Shown here piece after piece: positions 1 through 8,188 of a DNA stretch of 64,000 nucleotides. Every line of letters starts with the position of its first letter. Within the stretch, counting starts at the first letter, position 1. The stretch covers positions 32,498 to 96,497 of the forward strand of contig UQLY01000012.1 in the NCBI GenBank assembly GCA_900542015.1. The letters run 5' to 3'. Source of the stretch: an uncultured Lachnospiraceae bacterium. GTDB lineage: Bacteria; Bacillota; Clostridia; Lachnospirales; Lachnospiraceae. The notes under the pieces are model-generated. The model was not told the DNA's origin. It searched no databases and saw nothing but the letters and a program-made list of their open reading frames with translations. The position numbers and the translations under genes were made by a program.

Positions 1-290
1 TGGAGAACCGTGTATCCTTCAGACGTGCAATGAAATCCTGTATGGGAAGAACGATGAAGAGCGGCGCTCTTGGTATCAAAGCAAGCGTCAGCGGACGTCT
101 TGGCGGCGCTGATATGGCTCGTACAGAGTTTTACAGCGAGGGTACAATCCCGCTTCAGACATTAAGAGCAGATATTGACTATGGTTTCGCAGAAGCAGAT
201 ACAACCTACGGCAAAGTCGGCGTAAAGGTATGGATCTACAAGGGCGAAGTACTTCCTACTAAAGGAAATCAGGAAGGGAGCGATAAATAA
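1..290 (+). CDS. rpsC: 30S ribosomal protein S3, C-terminal part
   Basis: The reading frame is open from base 3 and lacks its start, so this is the 3' end of rpsC cut by the window edge. About 95 C-terminal residues remain, including the family-typical stretches RRAMKSCMGR, GRLGGADMAR and TIPLQTLRADIDY of the S3 C-terminal domain. S3 sits at the mRNA entry side of the 30S subunit. The stop overlaps the next start in a TAATG junction, which indicates translational coupling to rplP. The upstream S10 operon genes lie outside the window. Confidence 0.97.
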   Translation, partial: ENRVSFRRAMKSCMGRTMKSGALGIKASVSGRLGGADMARTEFYSEGTIPLQTLRADIDYGFAEADTTYGKVGVKVWIYKGEVLPTKGNQEGSDK

Positions 291-727
291 TGTTAATGCC
301 GAAAAGAGTAAAACGTCGTAAACAGTTCCGCGGTACGATGGCGGGAAAATGTACAAAGGGTAATACCATTACTTACGGCGAATATGGTATCGTGGCTTTG
401 GAGCCATGCTGGATCAAATCCAATCAGATCGAGGCAGCCCGTGTTGCCATGACCCGTTATATCAAACGTGGCGGTCGCGTATGGATTAAGATTTTCCCGG
501 ATAAACCAGTAACTAACAAACCAGCAGAAACACGTATGGGTTCCGGTAAAGGTACTCTTGAATACTGGGTAGCGGTTGTGAAGCCAGGACGCGTAATGTT
601 TGAGATCGCCGGCGTACCGGAAGAGGTCGCAAAAGAAGCGTTACGTCTTGCAACACATAAACTTCCTTGTAAATGTAAAATCGTTTCTAAAGCAGACTTG
701 GAAGGCGGTGTATCAAATGAAAACTAA
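290..727 (+). CDS. rplP: 50S ribosomal protein L16
   Basis: This 145-residue protein is the normal length for L16. It begins MLMPKRVKRRKQFRG and contains the family stretch GEYGIVALEP near residue 30. L16 binds 23S rRNA near the peptidyl transferase centre and is a late assembly protein. The ATG shares one base with the rpsC stop. A second in-frame ATG two codons later (MPKRVK) is an alternative start. Its 3' end overlaps rpmC by 11 bases, the usual S3-L16-L29 arrangement. Confidence 0.97.
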   Translation: MLMPKRVKRRKQFRGTMAGKCTKGNTITYGEYGIVALEPCWIKSNQIEAARVAMTRYIKRGGRVWIKIFPDKPVTNKPAETRMGSGKGTLEYWVAVVKPGRVMFEIAGVPEEVAKEALRLATHKLPCKCKIVSKADLEGGVSNEN

Positions 728-926
728 TAAATATGTAGAAGATTTACAGGCAAAATCAGCTGCAGAGTTAGCAGATGAGTTAGTAGCTGCTAAAAAAGAA
801 CTTTTCAATTTGAGATTCCAAAATGCAACGAATCAGTTAGACAATACCAGCAGAATCAAAGAGGTTCGCAAGAACATCGCCAGAATTCAGACGGTTATTA
901 CGCAGAAAACTAAAGTTGCAGAATAA
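717..926 (+). CDS. rpmC: 50S ribosomal protein L29
   Basis: The protein has 69 residues and starts MKTNKYVEDLQ. It carries the L29 hallmark KKELFNLRFQNATNQLDN followed by a second helix RIKEVRKNIARIQTV. L29 is a two-helix hairpin at the peptide exit tunnel. The open frame extends far upstream, but the start at 717 gives the family length and lies inside the end of rplP, so it probably depends on coupling to L16 translation. Confidence 0.96.
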   Translation: MKTNKYVEDLQAKSAAELADELVAAKKELFNLRFQNATNQLDNTSRIKEVRKNIARIQTVITQKTKVAE

Positions 927-951
927 TTCTCGACAGGAAGGAGAATAGATC

Positions 952-1209
952 GTGGAAGAAAGAAATTTAAGAAAAACACGTACCGGTAAGGTCGTAAGCA
1001 ATAAAATGCAGAAAACAATCGTTGTTGCTGTAGAAGACCATGTAAAACATCCGCTCTACAAAAAGATCGTAAAAAGAACTTACAAATTGAAAGCTCATGA
1101 CGAGAATAACGATTGCAACATCGGCGATACCGTTAAAGTAATGGAGACAAGACCGTTATCCAAGGATAAAAGATGGAGACTTGTCGAAATCGTAGAAAGA
1201 GCTAAATAA
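952..1209 (+). CDS. rpsQ: 30S ribosomal protein S17
   Basis: This 85-residue OB-fold protein begins with GTG (MEERNLRKTRTG) eight bases after an AGGAAGGAG ribosome binding site. It carries the S17 signature around GKVVSNKMQKTIVV and the C-terminal stretch ETRPLSKDKRWRLVEI. S17 binds the 5' domain of 16S rRNA early in assembly. It is the last gene of the classical S10-order block before rplN. Confidence 0.97.
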   Translation: MEERNLRKTRTGKVVSNKMQKTIVVAVEDHVKHPLYKKIVKRTYKLKAHDENNDCNIGDTVKVMETRPLSKDKRWRLVEIVERAK

Positions 1210-1231
1210 GCATTCAGGAAGGAGAATTGGC

Positions 1232-1600
1232 ATGATTCAACAGGAAAGCAGACTGAAAGTTGCTGATAACACCGGCGCAAAAGAATTACTTTGCATCCGT
1301 GTTATGGGTGGATCAACAAGAAGATATGCCAGCATTGGTGATGTGATCGTTGCTACTGTTAAAGATGCAACACCAGGCGGCGTTGTAAAAAAAGGCGATG
1401 TAGTGAAAGCTGTCGTAGTTCGTTCCGTAAAAGGCGCTCGTCGTAAAGACGGTTCTTATATCAGATTTGATGAAAATGCTGCGGTCATTATTAAAGACGA
1501 CAAAACTCCCAGAGGAACCCGTATTTTTGGACCAGTAGCAAGAGAGCTTCGTGACAAACAGTTTATGAAAATTGTTTCCTTAGCTCCCGAAGTATTATAG
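1232..1600 (+). CDS. rplN: 50S ribosomal protein L14
   Basis: The 122-residue length is exactly that of bacterial L14. The N-terminus MIQQESRLKVADNTGAKE and the stretch TRIFGPVARELR are diagnostic. L14 forms part of the intersubunit bridge and is a contact site for ribosome silencing factors. A GGAAGGAG ribosome binding site lies just upstream. It heads the spc-type gene order rplN-rplX-rplE. Confidence 0.98.
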   Translation: MIQQESRLKVADNTGAKELLCIRVMGGSTRRYASIGDVIVATVKDATPGGVVKKGDVVKAVVVRSVKGARRKDGSYIRFDENAAVIIKDDKTPRGTRIFGPVARELRDKQFMKIVSLAPEVL

Positions 1601-1610
1601 GAGGTGCCGT

Positions 1611-1931
1611 ATGTTAAAGATAAAAAAAGGCGACATCGTAAAAGTTATCGCCGGCAAGAACAAAGACAAAGAAGGTAAAGTTGTTTCCGTAGATCCCAAA
1701 AACAACAAAGTCGTTGTAGAAGGCGTCAACATGGTAACAAAGCATATGAAACCTTCGACTGCAAACCAGAATGGCGGCAGAATTGAAATGGAAGCACCTA
1801 TCGATGCGTCTAACGTAATGCTCGTTGTAAACGGAAAAGCTACCAGAGTAGGCTTTAAAGTAGACGACGGAAAGAAAGTACGTTATGCAAAATCCACAGG
1901 TGAAGTCATCAAAGAAAAAGAAGCTAAATAG
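1611..1931 (+). CDS. rplX: 50S ribosomal protein L24
   Basis: The 106-residue protein begins with a KOW motif (KIKKGDIVKVIAGKNKDKEG), typical of bacterial L24, and ends in a lysine-rich tail. L24 starts assembly of the 50S subunit by binding the 5' end of 23S rRNA. It is ten bases downstream of rplN with an AGGAGG ribosome binding site spanning the gap. Confidence 0.97.
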   Translation: MLKIKKGDIVKVIAGKNKDKEGKVVSVDPKNNKVVVEGVNMVTKHMKPSTANQNGGRIEMEAPIDASNVMLVVNGKATRVGFKVDDGKKVRYAKSTGEVIKEKEAK

Positions 1932-1948
1932 GAGAGGAGGACGAATCT

Positions 1949-2488
1949 GTGAGCAGACTGAAAGATTTATATAAAGACGAGATCGTAGACGCTATGATCA
2001 AAAAGTTCGGATATAAAAATATCATGGAAGTACCGAAGCTTGATAAAATCGTTATCAACATGGGCGTAGGCGAAGCAAAAGATAACGCAAAAGCTTTGGA
2101 ATCGGCAGTAAAAGACTTAGAGACTATCTCTGGTCAGAAAGTTATCACGACAAAAGCAAAAAAGAGTGTTGCTAACTTCAAATTAAGAGAAGGTCAGGCA
2201 ATCGGATGTAAGGTAACGCTGCGCGGAGAGAAAATGTATGAGTTCCTGGATCGTTTGGTAAACCTTGCATTACCCCGTGTACGTGACTTTAGAGGTGTAA
2301 ATCCCAACGCGTTCGACGGCAGAGGCAACTATGCGCTTGGTATCAAAGAGCAGATCATCTTCCCTGAAATCGAATACGATAAGGTTGATAAGGTAAGAGG
2401 TATGGACGTTATTTTCGTAACAACCGCCAAGACCGATGAAGAAGCTCGTGAGTTATTGACATTATTCAATATGCCGTTTGCAAAATAA
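1949..2488 (+). CDS. rplE: 50S ribosomal protein L5
   Basis: The 179-residue protein has the normal L5 length and the motifs KIVINMGVGEA, KAKKSVANFKLREG and FRGVNPNAFDGRGNY. L5 anchors 5S rRNA in the central protuberance. Translation starts at GTG, six to eight bases after GGAGAGGAGG. The gene lies between rplX and the zinc-type rpsN, the standard order. Confidence 0.97.
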   Translation: MSRLKDLYKDEIVDAMIKKFGYKNIMEVPKLDKIVINMGVGEAKDNAKALESAVKDLETISGQKVITTKAKKSVANFKLREGQAIGCKVTLRGEKMYEFLDRLVNLALPRVRDFRGVNPNAFDGRGNYALGIKEQIIFPEIEYDKVDKVRGMDVIFVTTAKTDEEARELLTLFNMPFAK

Positions 2489-2504
2489 AAGGAGGTAAAT
2501 TCGC

Positions 2505-2690
2505 ATGGCTAAGAAAGCAATGAAGATTAAACAGCAGCGTCCTGCTAAATTCTCCACAAGAGAATACACCCGCTGCAGAATCTGTGGTCGTCCACATGCA
2601 TACTTAAGAAAATATGGTATTTGTAGAGTTTGCTTCCGCGAGTTAGCATACAAAGGACAAATTCCAGGCGTTAAGAAAGCTAGCTGGTAA
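2505..2690 (+). CDS. rpsZ: 30S ribosomal protein S14, zinc-binding type
   Basis: This 61-residue form of S14 contains two CxxC pairs (CRICGRPH and CRVC, about residues 24-43), so it belongs to the C+ zinc-binding type (rpsZ/rpsN1) rather than the longer zinc-free paralogue induced under zinc limitation. It contributes to the 30S head. No C-minus S14 is present in this window. An AAAGGAGG ribosome binding site precedes the start. Confidence 0.97.
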   Translation: MAKKAMKIKQQRPAKFSTREYTRCRICGRPHAYLRKYGICRVCFRELAYKGQIPGVKKASW

Positions 2691-2714
2691 AAAGAGAAAA
2701 GGAGGCAACATACA

Positions 2715-3116
2715 ATGGCAATGAGTGATCCAATTGCAGATATGCTTACAAGAATCCGTAACGCGAATACTGCAAAACATGATACGGTAGATGTACCTTC
2801 TTCCAAGATGAAACTTGCGATCGCAGACATCTTAGTAGACGAAGGATATATCAGAAAATATGATTTGATCGAAGACGGTAATTTCAAGACAATCCGCATT
2901 ACCTTAAAATACGGCGCGGACAAGAATGAAAAGATCATCTCCGGCATTAAGAGAATTTCCAAACCCGGTTTACGTGTATATGCCGGCAAAGAAGACCTTC
3001 CTAAAGTATTAGGCGGACTCGGAATTGCTATCATTTCCACAAACCAGGGCGTTGTAACTGACAAGAAAGCAAGAGAGCTTCAGGTAGGCGGCGAAGTTCT
3101 GGCGTTTGTATGGTAA
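2715..3116 (+). CDS. rpsH: 30S ribosomal protein S8
   Basis: The 133-residue protein starts MAMSDPIADMLTRIRNA, the universal S8 N-terminus, and ends GGEVLAFVW, the conserved C-terminal motif. S8 binds the central domain of 16S rRNA and in enterobacteria represses the spc operon. An AAAGGAGG sequence precedes the start. Downstream there is an unusually long 143-base gap for this operon, occupied by a duplicated hairpin. Confidence 0.97.
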   Translation: MAMSDPIADMLTRIRNANTAKHDTVDVPSSKMKLAIADILVDEGYIRKYDLIEDGNFKTIRITLKYGADKNEKIISGIKRISKPGLRVYAGKEDLPKVLGGLGIAIISTNQGVVTDKKARELQVGGEVLAFVW

Positions 3117-3123
3117 GCCTAGA

Positions 3124-3210
3124 GCACTTAACGAGGTTTTCTCACGAGTTTAGTGCGAAGGTTGTTCGGAGGAACTTGGCGAGGTTTTTTACGAGCCTAG
3201 TGAACCGAAC
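3124..3210 (+). repeat. Duplicated, covarying hairpin between rpsH and rplF
   Basis: Two adjacent units share the pattern ACTT-nn-CGAGGTTTT..ACGAG-nn-TAGTG. In unit 1 (3124-3156) the variable pairs are AA and TT; in unit 2 (about 3172-3203) they are GG and CC, so base pairing is kept by two compensatory changes. Unit 2 is further enclosed by GTTCGG (3164-3169) and CCGAAC (3205-3210). The element lies in a transcribed spacer and has no U-tract, so it is not an ordinary terminator. Function unknown. Confidence 0.7.
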
Positions 3211-3259
3211 TTCCTTATAAACTTACTTGCAATTATTTCAAAAAATAGGAGGTACGGGC

Positions 3260-3802
3260 ATGTCACGTATAGGAAGAATGCCAATCGCGATTCCTGCAGG
3301 CGTAACTGTAGAAATTGCAGAAAATAATAAAGTGACTGTAAAAGGTCCAAAAGGTACGCTTGAAAGAGTGTTACCTTCTGAGATGGAAATCAAAAAAGAA
3401 GGCGAGCAGGTTGTTGTTACCAGACCCAACGATTTAAAGAAAATGAAATCCCTGCACGGTCTGACAAGAACACTGATCCACAACATGGTTGTCGGCGTAA
3501 CCGAAGGCTACGAGAAGAAGCTCGAAGTAAACGGCGTAGGTTACAGGGCATCCAAACAGGGTAAGACATTAACGTTAAACTTAGGTTACTCTCATCCGGT
3601 TGAAATGACAGATCCCGAAGGCATCGAGACGGTTCTGGACGGACAGAACATCATCATTGTTAAGGGTATTGACAAAGAAAAAGTCGGTCAATTTGCGGCT
3701 GAAATCAGAGACAAGAGAAGACCTGAACCTTATAAGGGCAAGGGTATCAAGTATGCTGATGAAGTGATCAGACGTAAAGTTGGTAAGACTGGTAAGAAAT
3801 AG
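3260..3802 (+). CDS. rplF: 50S ribosomal protein L6
   Basis: Starting at the ATG after AGGAGGT gives 180 residues, the normal L6 length, beginning MSRIGRMPIAIP. The conserved C-terminal signature PEPYKGKGIKYADE is present near residue 155. L6 has two similar domains and binds near the factor-binding site of the 50S. The frame is open 11 codons further upstream, but that extension has no family support. Confidence 0.97.
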   Translation: MSRIGRMPIAIPAGVTVEIAENNKVTVKGPKGTLERVLPSEMEIKKEGEQVVVTRPNDLKKMKSLHGLTRTLIHNMVVGVTEGYEKKLEVNGVGYRASKQGKTLTLNLGYSHPVEMTDPEGIETVLDGQNIIIVKGIDKEKVGQFAAEIRDKRRPEPYKGKGIKYADEVIRRKVGKTGKK

Positions 3803-3819
3803 ATAAGGAGAGTGTAAAA

Positions 3820-4188
3820 ATGGTTAATAAAGAATCAAGACAGAAAATTCGCATGAAAAAACATTACAGACTGCGTAATTCTTTAAGCGGCACACCGGAA
3901 AGACCCCGTCTTGCCGTGTTCAGAAGCAATAATCATATGTATGCTCAAATTATCGACGACACCGTTGGTAACACCTTGGTAGCGGCTTCTACTCTTGAAA
4001 AAGACGTAAAGGCTGAATTAAAGAAAACCAATGACGTTGAAGCGGCGGCATATTTGGGAACTGTTATTGCAAAGAAAGCGTTAGACAAGGGTATTAAGAC
4101 CGTAGTATTTGACAGAGGCGGTTTTATATATCAGGGTAAGATTGCAGCATTGGCAGAAGCGGCAAGAGAAGCCGGCTTGGAATTTTAG
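3820..4188 (+). CDS. rplR: 50S ribosomal protein L18
   Basis: The 122-residue protein has a basic N-terminus (RQKIRMKKHYRLR), the motif GTPERPRLAVFRSNNHMYAQ and the C-terminal FDRGGFIYQGKIAALAEAAR, all typical of L18. It binds 5S rRNA together with L5. It follows rplF by 17 bases with an AAGGAG ribosome binding site. Confidence 0.97.
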   Translation: MVNKESRQKIRMKKHYRLRNSLSGTPERPRLAVFRSNNHMYAQIIDDTVGNTLVAASTLEKDVKAELKKTNDVEAAAYLGTVIAKKALDKGIKTVVFDRGGFIYQGKIAALAEAAREAGLEF

Positions 4189-4206
4189 GAAGGGAGAAAA
4201 GACAAC

Positions 4207-4716
4207 ATGAAACGTTCAATCATAGATACAAGTAATATGGAACTTACCGAAAAAGTCGTTTCCATTAAACGTGTAACAAAGGTTGTTAAGGGCGGTCGTA
4301 ACATGCGTTTTACCGCGCTGGTTGTTGTAGGCGACGGTAACGGTCATGTAGGCGCAGGTCTTGGAAAAGCTACTGAAATTCCGGAAGCAATCCGTAAAGG
4401 TAAAGAAGATGCTACCAAGAGACTTGTCAGCGTTGCGTTAGATGAAAACAACAGTATTACACATGATATTTACGGAAAATTCGGAAGCGCAAGCGTACTT
4501 TTGAAGAGAGCTCCCGAAGGTACCGGTGTTATCGCCGGCGGTCCTGCACGTAACGTATGCGAGCTTGCAGGCATCAAAAACATCCGTACAAAATCTTTGG
4601 GTTCCAACAATAAGCAGAACGTCGTTCTTGCGACAATTGAAGGATTAAGCCAGTTGAAGACTCCTGAAGAAGTAGCGAAGAACCGCGGTAAAGCTGTAAG
4701 CGATATCATGGCTTAA
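4207..4716 (+). CDS. rpsE: 30S ribosomal protein S5
   Basis: The 169-residue protein has the double-stranded RNA-binding-like N-terminal domain with VVKGGRNMRFTALVVVGDG and a C-terminal domain with APEGTGVIAGGPARNV. S5 lies near the decoding centre and affects fidelity and spectinomycin response. GAAGGGAG precedes the start. Gene order and spacing are canonical for the spc operon. Confidence 0.97.
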   Translation: MKRSIIDTSNMELTEKVVSIKRVTKVVKGGRNMRFTALVVVGDGNGHVGAGLGKATEIPEAIRKGKEDATKRLVSVALDENNSITHDIYGKFGSASVLLKRAPEGTGVIAGGPARNVCELAGIKNIRTKSLGSNNKQNVVLATIEGLSQLKTPEEVAKNRGKAVSDIMA

Positions 4717-4729
4717 GGAGGAAGTAAAA

Positions 4730-4915
4730 ATGGCAGATAAGAAAGTAAAAGTAACTTTAGTAAAATCTACGATCGGAGCTATTCCCAAGCACAGAGCGAC
4801 CGTTGAGGCGATGGGCTTGAGAAAGTTAAACAAGACTGTAGAATTACCTGATAATGATGCGACCAGAGGCATGATCAACCAGGTGAAACATTTAGTTAAA
4901 GTTGAAGAAGCATAA
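4730..4915 (+). CDS. rpmD: 50S ribosomal protein L30
   Basis: This 61-residue protein starts MADKKVKVTLVKSTIG and contains HRATVEAMGLRKLNKTVELP, which matches the short bacterial L30 form throughout. L30 sits on the surface of the 50S subunit near 5S rRNA. It is 13 bases after rpsE, with a TAAGGAGG ribosome binding site overlapping the rpsE stop. Confidence 0.96.
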   Translation: MADKKVKVTLVKSTIGAIPKHRATVEAMGLRKLNKTVELPDNDATRGMINQVKHLVKVEEA

Positions 4916-4936
4916 TCAGGTTAAGGAGGTGTGATC

Positions 4937-5377
4937 ATGGAATTATCAAATTTAAGACCTGCGGAAGGTTCTAAACACAGTGATAATTTTAGAAGAGGCC
5001 GTGGACACGGATCAGGTAACGGCAAAACAGCCGGTAAAGGTCACAAGGGACAGAAGGCTCGTTCCGGAGCACCCAGAGTTGGCTTTGAAGGCGGACAGAT
5101 GCCTTTATACAGACGAATTCCCAAGAGAGGATTCAAGAACAGAAACTCAAAAGAAATCGTTGGCATTAACGTAACAGCATTGGAGAGATTTGACGACGGC
5201 GCTACCGTAGATGTGGAAGCATTATTAAACGCAGGCGTTATCAAAAACCCCAGAGACGGCGTAAAGATCCTCGGAAACGGAGAACTTACCAAAAAGCTTA
5301 CAGTTAAGGTTGATGCTTTCAGCGCATCCGCAAAAGAAAAAATTGAAGCAGTTGGTGGAACAGCAGAGGTGATCTAA
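4937..5377 (+). CDS. rplO: 50S ribosomal protein L15
   Basis: Starting at the ATG seven bases after TAAGGAGGT gives 146 residues. The glycine-rich N-terminus (RRGRGHGSGNGKTAGKGHKG) and the RIPKRGFKN motif near residue 54 are diagnostic of L15, a late-assembling 50S protein. A GTG two codons upstream is possible but too close to the ribosome binding site. The stop overlaps the secY start in a TAATG junction. Confidence 0.96.
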   Translation: MELSNLRPAEGSKHSDNFRRGRGHGSGNGKTAGKGHKGQKARSGAPRVGFEGGQMPLYRRIPKRGFKNRNSKEIVGINVTALERFDDGATVDVEALLNAGVIKNPRDGVKILGNGELTKKLTVKVDAFSASAKEKIEAVGGTAEVI

Positions 5378-6696
5378 TGTTAGAAACCTTAAAAAATGCC
5401 TTTAAAGTGAAAGAGGTCAGAAACAGGCTCTTGTTTACATTGGCAATGATGGTTGTCATCCGTATCGGGTGCCAGCTTCCCGTGCCGGGTGTAAACAGGG
5501 AGTTTTTCTCCCAGTGGTTTGAACAGCAGACCGCGGGAACGTTCGGCTTTTTTGACGCATTTACAGGTGGTTCATTCCTGAATATGTCAGTGCTTGCACT
5601 GAATATTACGCCGTATATTACATCTTCCATTATTATGCAGCTTCTGACCATTGCGATTCCGAAGCTGGAGGAGATGCAAAGAGACGGCGAAGACGGTCGT
5701 AAGAAAATTGCGGCGATTACCCGTTATGTGACGGTGGGACTTGCGTTAATCGAGTCCGCGGCAATCGCGATCGGTTTTGGTAATCAGGGACTGTTGGCAG
5801 GCGATATCATTGCTGTGGATTATATCGTTGTTATCGCTGCTTTGACAGCCGGCAGCGCGTTTTTGATGTGGGTCGGCGAGAGAATCACGGAAAAGGGAGT
5901 CGGAAACGGTATTTCAATCGTATTGGTGATCAACATTATTTCCAGAATCCCTCATGATTTCCAGAACCTGTACGATCAGTTTGTCAAAGGAGCGGATACG
6001 ATCGCTCTCGGCGTGGTTGCGGCAGTTGTTATTCTTGCAATCGTTTTGGCGATGGTTGTCATTGTAGTTATTTTAAATGACGGCGTGCGGAATATTCCCG
6101 TACAGTATGCCAAGAAGATCCAGGGCAGGCGCAGCGTAGGCGGACAGAGCCAGAACATTCCTCTGAAAGTCAATACTGCGGGCGTTATTCCGATTATCTT
6201 CGCTTCCTCACTGATGGAATTTCCCATTGTAGTCTGTCAGTTGTTAGGATATAAGGGAACCGGCGTCTGGGCAGAAATTTTAAAAGGGTTGGACTCCAGT
6301 AACTGGTGTAAACCAAGTATGCCGCAATATTCGATCGGGCTTTTGGTATATGTGGTTTTAGTTGTATTTTTTGCTTACTTCTATACATCGCTTACCTTTA
6401 ATCCCCTGGATGTATCCAATAACATCAAAAAGCAGGGCGGTTTTATCCCGGGCGTAAGACCCGGCAAGCCCACGACGGAATATTTAAACAAAATTCTGAA
6501 ATATATTATTTTTATCGGAGCATGCGGACTGATTATAGTTGCGGTAATCCCGTACTTCTTTAACGGCGTGTTCGGCGCTAACGTTTCCTTTGGCGGAACG
6601 AGTCTGATCATTATCGTCAGCGTTATCCTTGAGACGGTAAAACAGATTGAGTCCTTATTGCTGGTAAGAAACTATAAAGGTTTTTTAAATGACTAG
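5377..6696 (+). CDS. secY: Protein translocase subunit SecY
   Basis: The 439-residue polytopic membrane protein has about ten hydrophobic segments and SecY signatures such as LPVPGVN near residue 34, FDAFTGGSFLNMSVLALNI (plug region) and the cytoplasmic loop motif NNIKKQGGFIPGVRPGKPT. SecY is the channel of the Sec translocon. It is translationally coupled to rplO by a one-base overlap and followed by adk, the normal order. About 80 bases with a hairpin separate it from adk. Confidence 0.98.
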   Translation: MLETLKNAFKVKEVRNRLLFTLAMMVVIRIGCQLPVPGVNREFFSQWFEQQTAGTFGFFDAFTGGSFLNMSVLALNITPYITSSIIMQLLTIAIPKLEEMQRDGEDGRKKIAAITRYVTVGLALIESAAIAIGFGNQGLLAGDIIAVDYIVVIAALTAGSAFLMWVGERITEKGVGNGISIVLVINIISRIPHDFQNLYDQFVKGADTIALGVVAAVVILAIVLAMVVIVVILNDGVRNIPVQYAKKIQGRRSVGGQSQNIPLKVNTAGVIPIIFASSLMEFPIVVCQLLGYKGTGVWAEILKGLDSSNWCKPSMPQYSIGLLVYVVLVVFFAYFYTSLTFNPLDVSNNIKKQGGFIPGVRPGKPTTEYLNKILKYIIFIGACGLIIVAVIPYFFNGVFGANVSFGGTSLIIIVSVILETVKQIESLLLVRNYKGFLND

Positions 6697-6717
6697 AATT
6701 TAAAAACATGTACATTC

Positions 6718-6745
6718 TGGGACAGGCGGATTCCGCTTTGTCCCA
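6718..6745 (+). promoter_or_regulatory. Hairpin in the secY-adk spacer
   Basis: TGGGACA (6718-6724) pairs with TGTCCCA (6739-6745), with an inner CGGA/TCCG pairing, giving a stable stem. No run of T follows, so it does not look like a full terminator. It could be an mRNA stability or processing element that sets adk and map expression apart from the ribosomal genes; that role is inference. Confidence 0.5.
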
Positions 6746-6774
6746 TGAATTGCATATACGCTCGGAGGTTTATT

Positions 6775-7419
6775 ATGAAAATTATTATGTTGGGTGCTCC
6801 CGGAGCGGGAAAAGGCACACAGGCTAAAATGATCGCCGACAAATACGGCGTTCCCCATATTTCCACAGGAGATATTTTCAGAGCAAATATCAAAAACGGC
6901 ACGGAGCTTGGAACGGAAGCAAAAAAATATATGGATCAGGGGCTTTTGGTGCCTGACGAGCTTACCGTTAAAATTTTGCTGGACCGCGTCGCACAGGACG
7001 ACTGCAAAAACGGATATGTACTGGACGGTTTCCCGAGGACCATTCCTCAGGCAAACGTACTGGAAGAAGCACTGGATAAGCTGGGCGACAAAATCGACTA
7101 TGCAATCAATGTGGATGTGCCGGATGAAAATATCATCAGAAGAATGGGCGGAAGAAGAGCCTGCCTTGCCTGCGGCGCCACATATCATATAGAACATGTT
7201 CCTCCCAAACAGGAAGGAATTTGCGACAGATGCGGGAAAGAGCTGATTTTAAGAGACGACGATAAGCCGGAAACAGTGAAGAACCGCTTAAACGTATATC
7301 ATGAACAGACGCAGCCTTTGATCGAGTTTTATGAGAGCAGGGGCGTGCTTAAGAGTGTGGACGGCACAGTGGATATGAGCGATGTATTTGCTGCGATCGT
7401 GGACATTTTAGGAGAATAA
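6775..7419 (+). CDS. adk: Adenylate kinase, zinc-binding lid
   Basis: The protein (214 residues) catalyses ATP + AMP to 2 ADP. The P-loop GAPGAGKGT lies at residues 7-15, and the AMP-binding and core motifs STGDIFR and LDGFPRT follow at about residues 30 and 83. The lid carries four cysteines (C130, C133, C150, C153), a structural zinc site common in Gram-positive adenylate kinases. The start after TCGGAGG is chosen because the ten upstream in-frame codons have no family counterpart. It is followed three bases later by map. Confidence 0.98.
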   Translation: MKIIMLGAPGAGKGTQAKMIADKYGVPHISTGDIFRANIKNGTELGTEAKKYMDQGLLVPDELTVKILLDRVAQDDCKNGYVLDGFPRTIPQANVLEEALDKLGDKIDYAINVDVPDENIIRRMGGRRACLACGATYHIEHVPPKQEGICDRCGKELILRDDDKPETVKNRLNVYHEQTQPLIEFYESRGVLKSVDGTVDMSDVFAAIVDILGE

Positions 7420-7422
7420 GAA

Positions 7423-8178
7423 ATGGCTGTTTCAATTAAATCTGCAAGGGAAATTGACTTAATGAGAGAATCCTGCAAAAGGCTCGCGGATGTATTTTAT
7501 CAGATGGAATTGTCCATTAAGCCGGGGATGTCCACAATGGACATCAATAATCTGGGAGATAAGCTGATAAGAGGACATGGGTGCGTGCCCAATTTCCTGC
7601 ACTATCAGGGCTACCCCGCATCGATCTGCGTGTCGGTAAACGACGAAGTCGTACACGGCATACCCAGGGCGGACCGGATTTTGCAGGAGGGCGATATCGT
7701 CAGTCTGGATGCGGGACTGATTTACAAAGGGTTCCATTCGGATATGGCGAGAACCTTTGGCGTCGGAGAGATTACCGAAGAAGCGCAGCTTTTGATCGAA
7801 CGGACGAAGCAAAGCTTTTTTGAAGGAATAAAAATGGCAAAAGATGGAAATCATTTATTTGATATCTCCAATGCGATTGACGCTTATATCAGTCAGTTCG
7901 GCTACGGAATTGTCAGAGACCTGGTGGGACACGGGATCGGCACAAGGCTGCATGAAGATCCGCAGATCCCCAACTTTGCCCAGAAAAGAAAAGGATTGAA
8001 GCTCTGCGCCGGCATGACATTCGCCATTGAACCCATGATCAATATCGGCACCGGGGATGTGGAATGGCTGGACGATGACTGGACGGTCGTCTCGGCGGAC
8101 GGAAGCCTGTCGGCTCATTATGAAAATACCATTTTGATCACGCCTGAGGGCGAGCCGGAAATCCTGACACTGATATAG
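7423..8178 (+). CDS. map: Type I methionine aminopeptidase
   Basis: The enzyme (251 residues) removes N-terminal methionine from new proteins. All five metal ligands can be placed: D96, D107, H170, E203 and E234, plus the catalytic H78 in EVVHGIP. There is no N-terminal zinc-finger extension. The start lies four bases after the adk stop, so the two are cotranscribed and probably coupled. Its place inside the ribosomal operon is normal for Firmicutes. Confidence 0.98.
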   Translation: MAVSIKSAREIDLMRESCKRLADVFYQMELSIKPGMSTMDINNLGDKLIRGHGCVPNFLHYQGYPASICVSVNDEVVHGIPRADRILQEGDIVSLDAGLIYKGFHSDMARTFGVGEITEEAQLLIERTKQSFFEGIKMAKDGNHLFDISNAIDAYISQFGYGIVRDLVGHGIGTRLHEDPQIPNFAQKRKGLKLCAGMTFAIEPMINIGTGDVEWLDDDWTVVSADGSLSAHYENTILITPEGEPEILTLI

Positions 8179-8188
8179 AGGAAATAAG

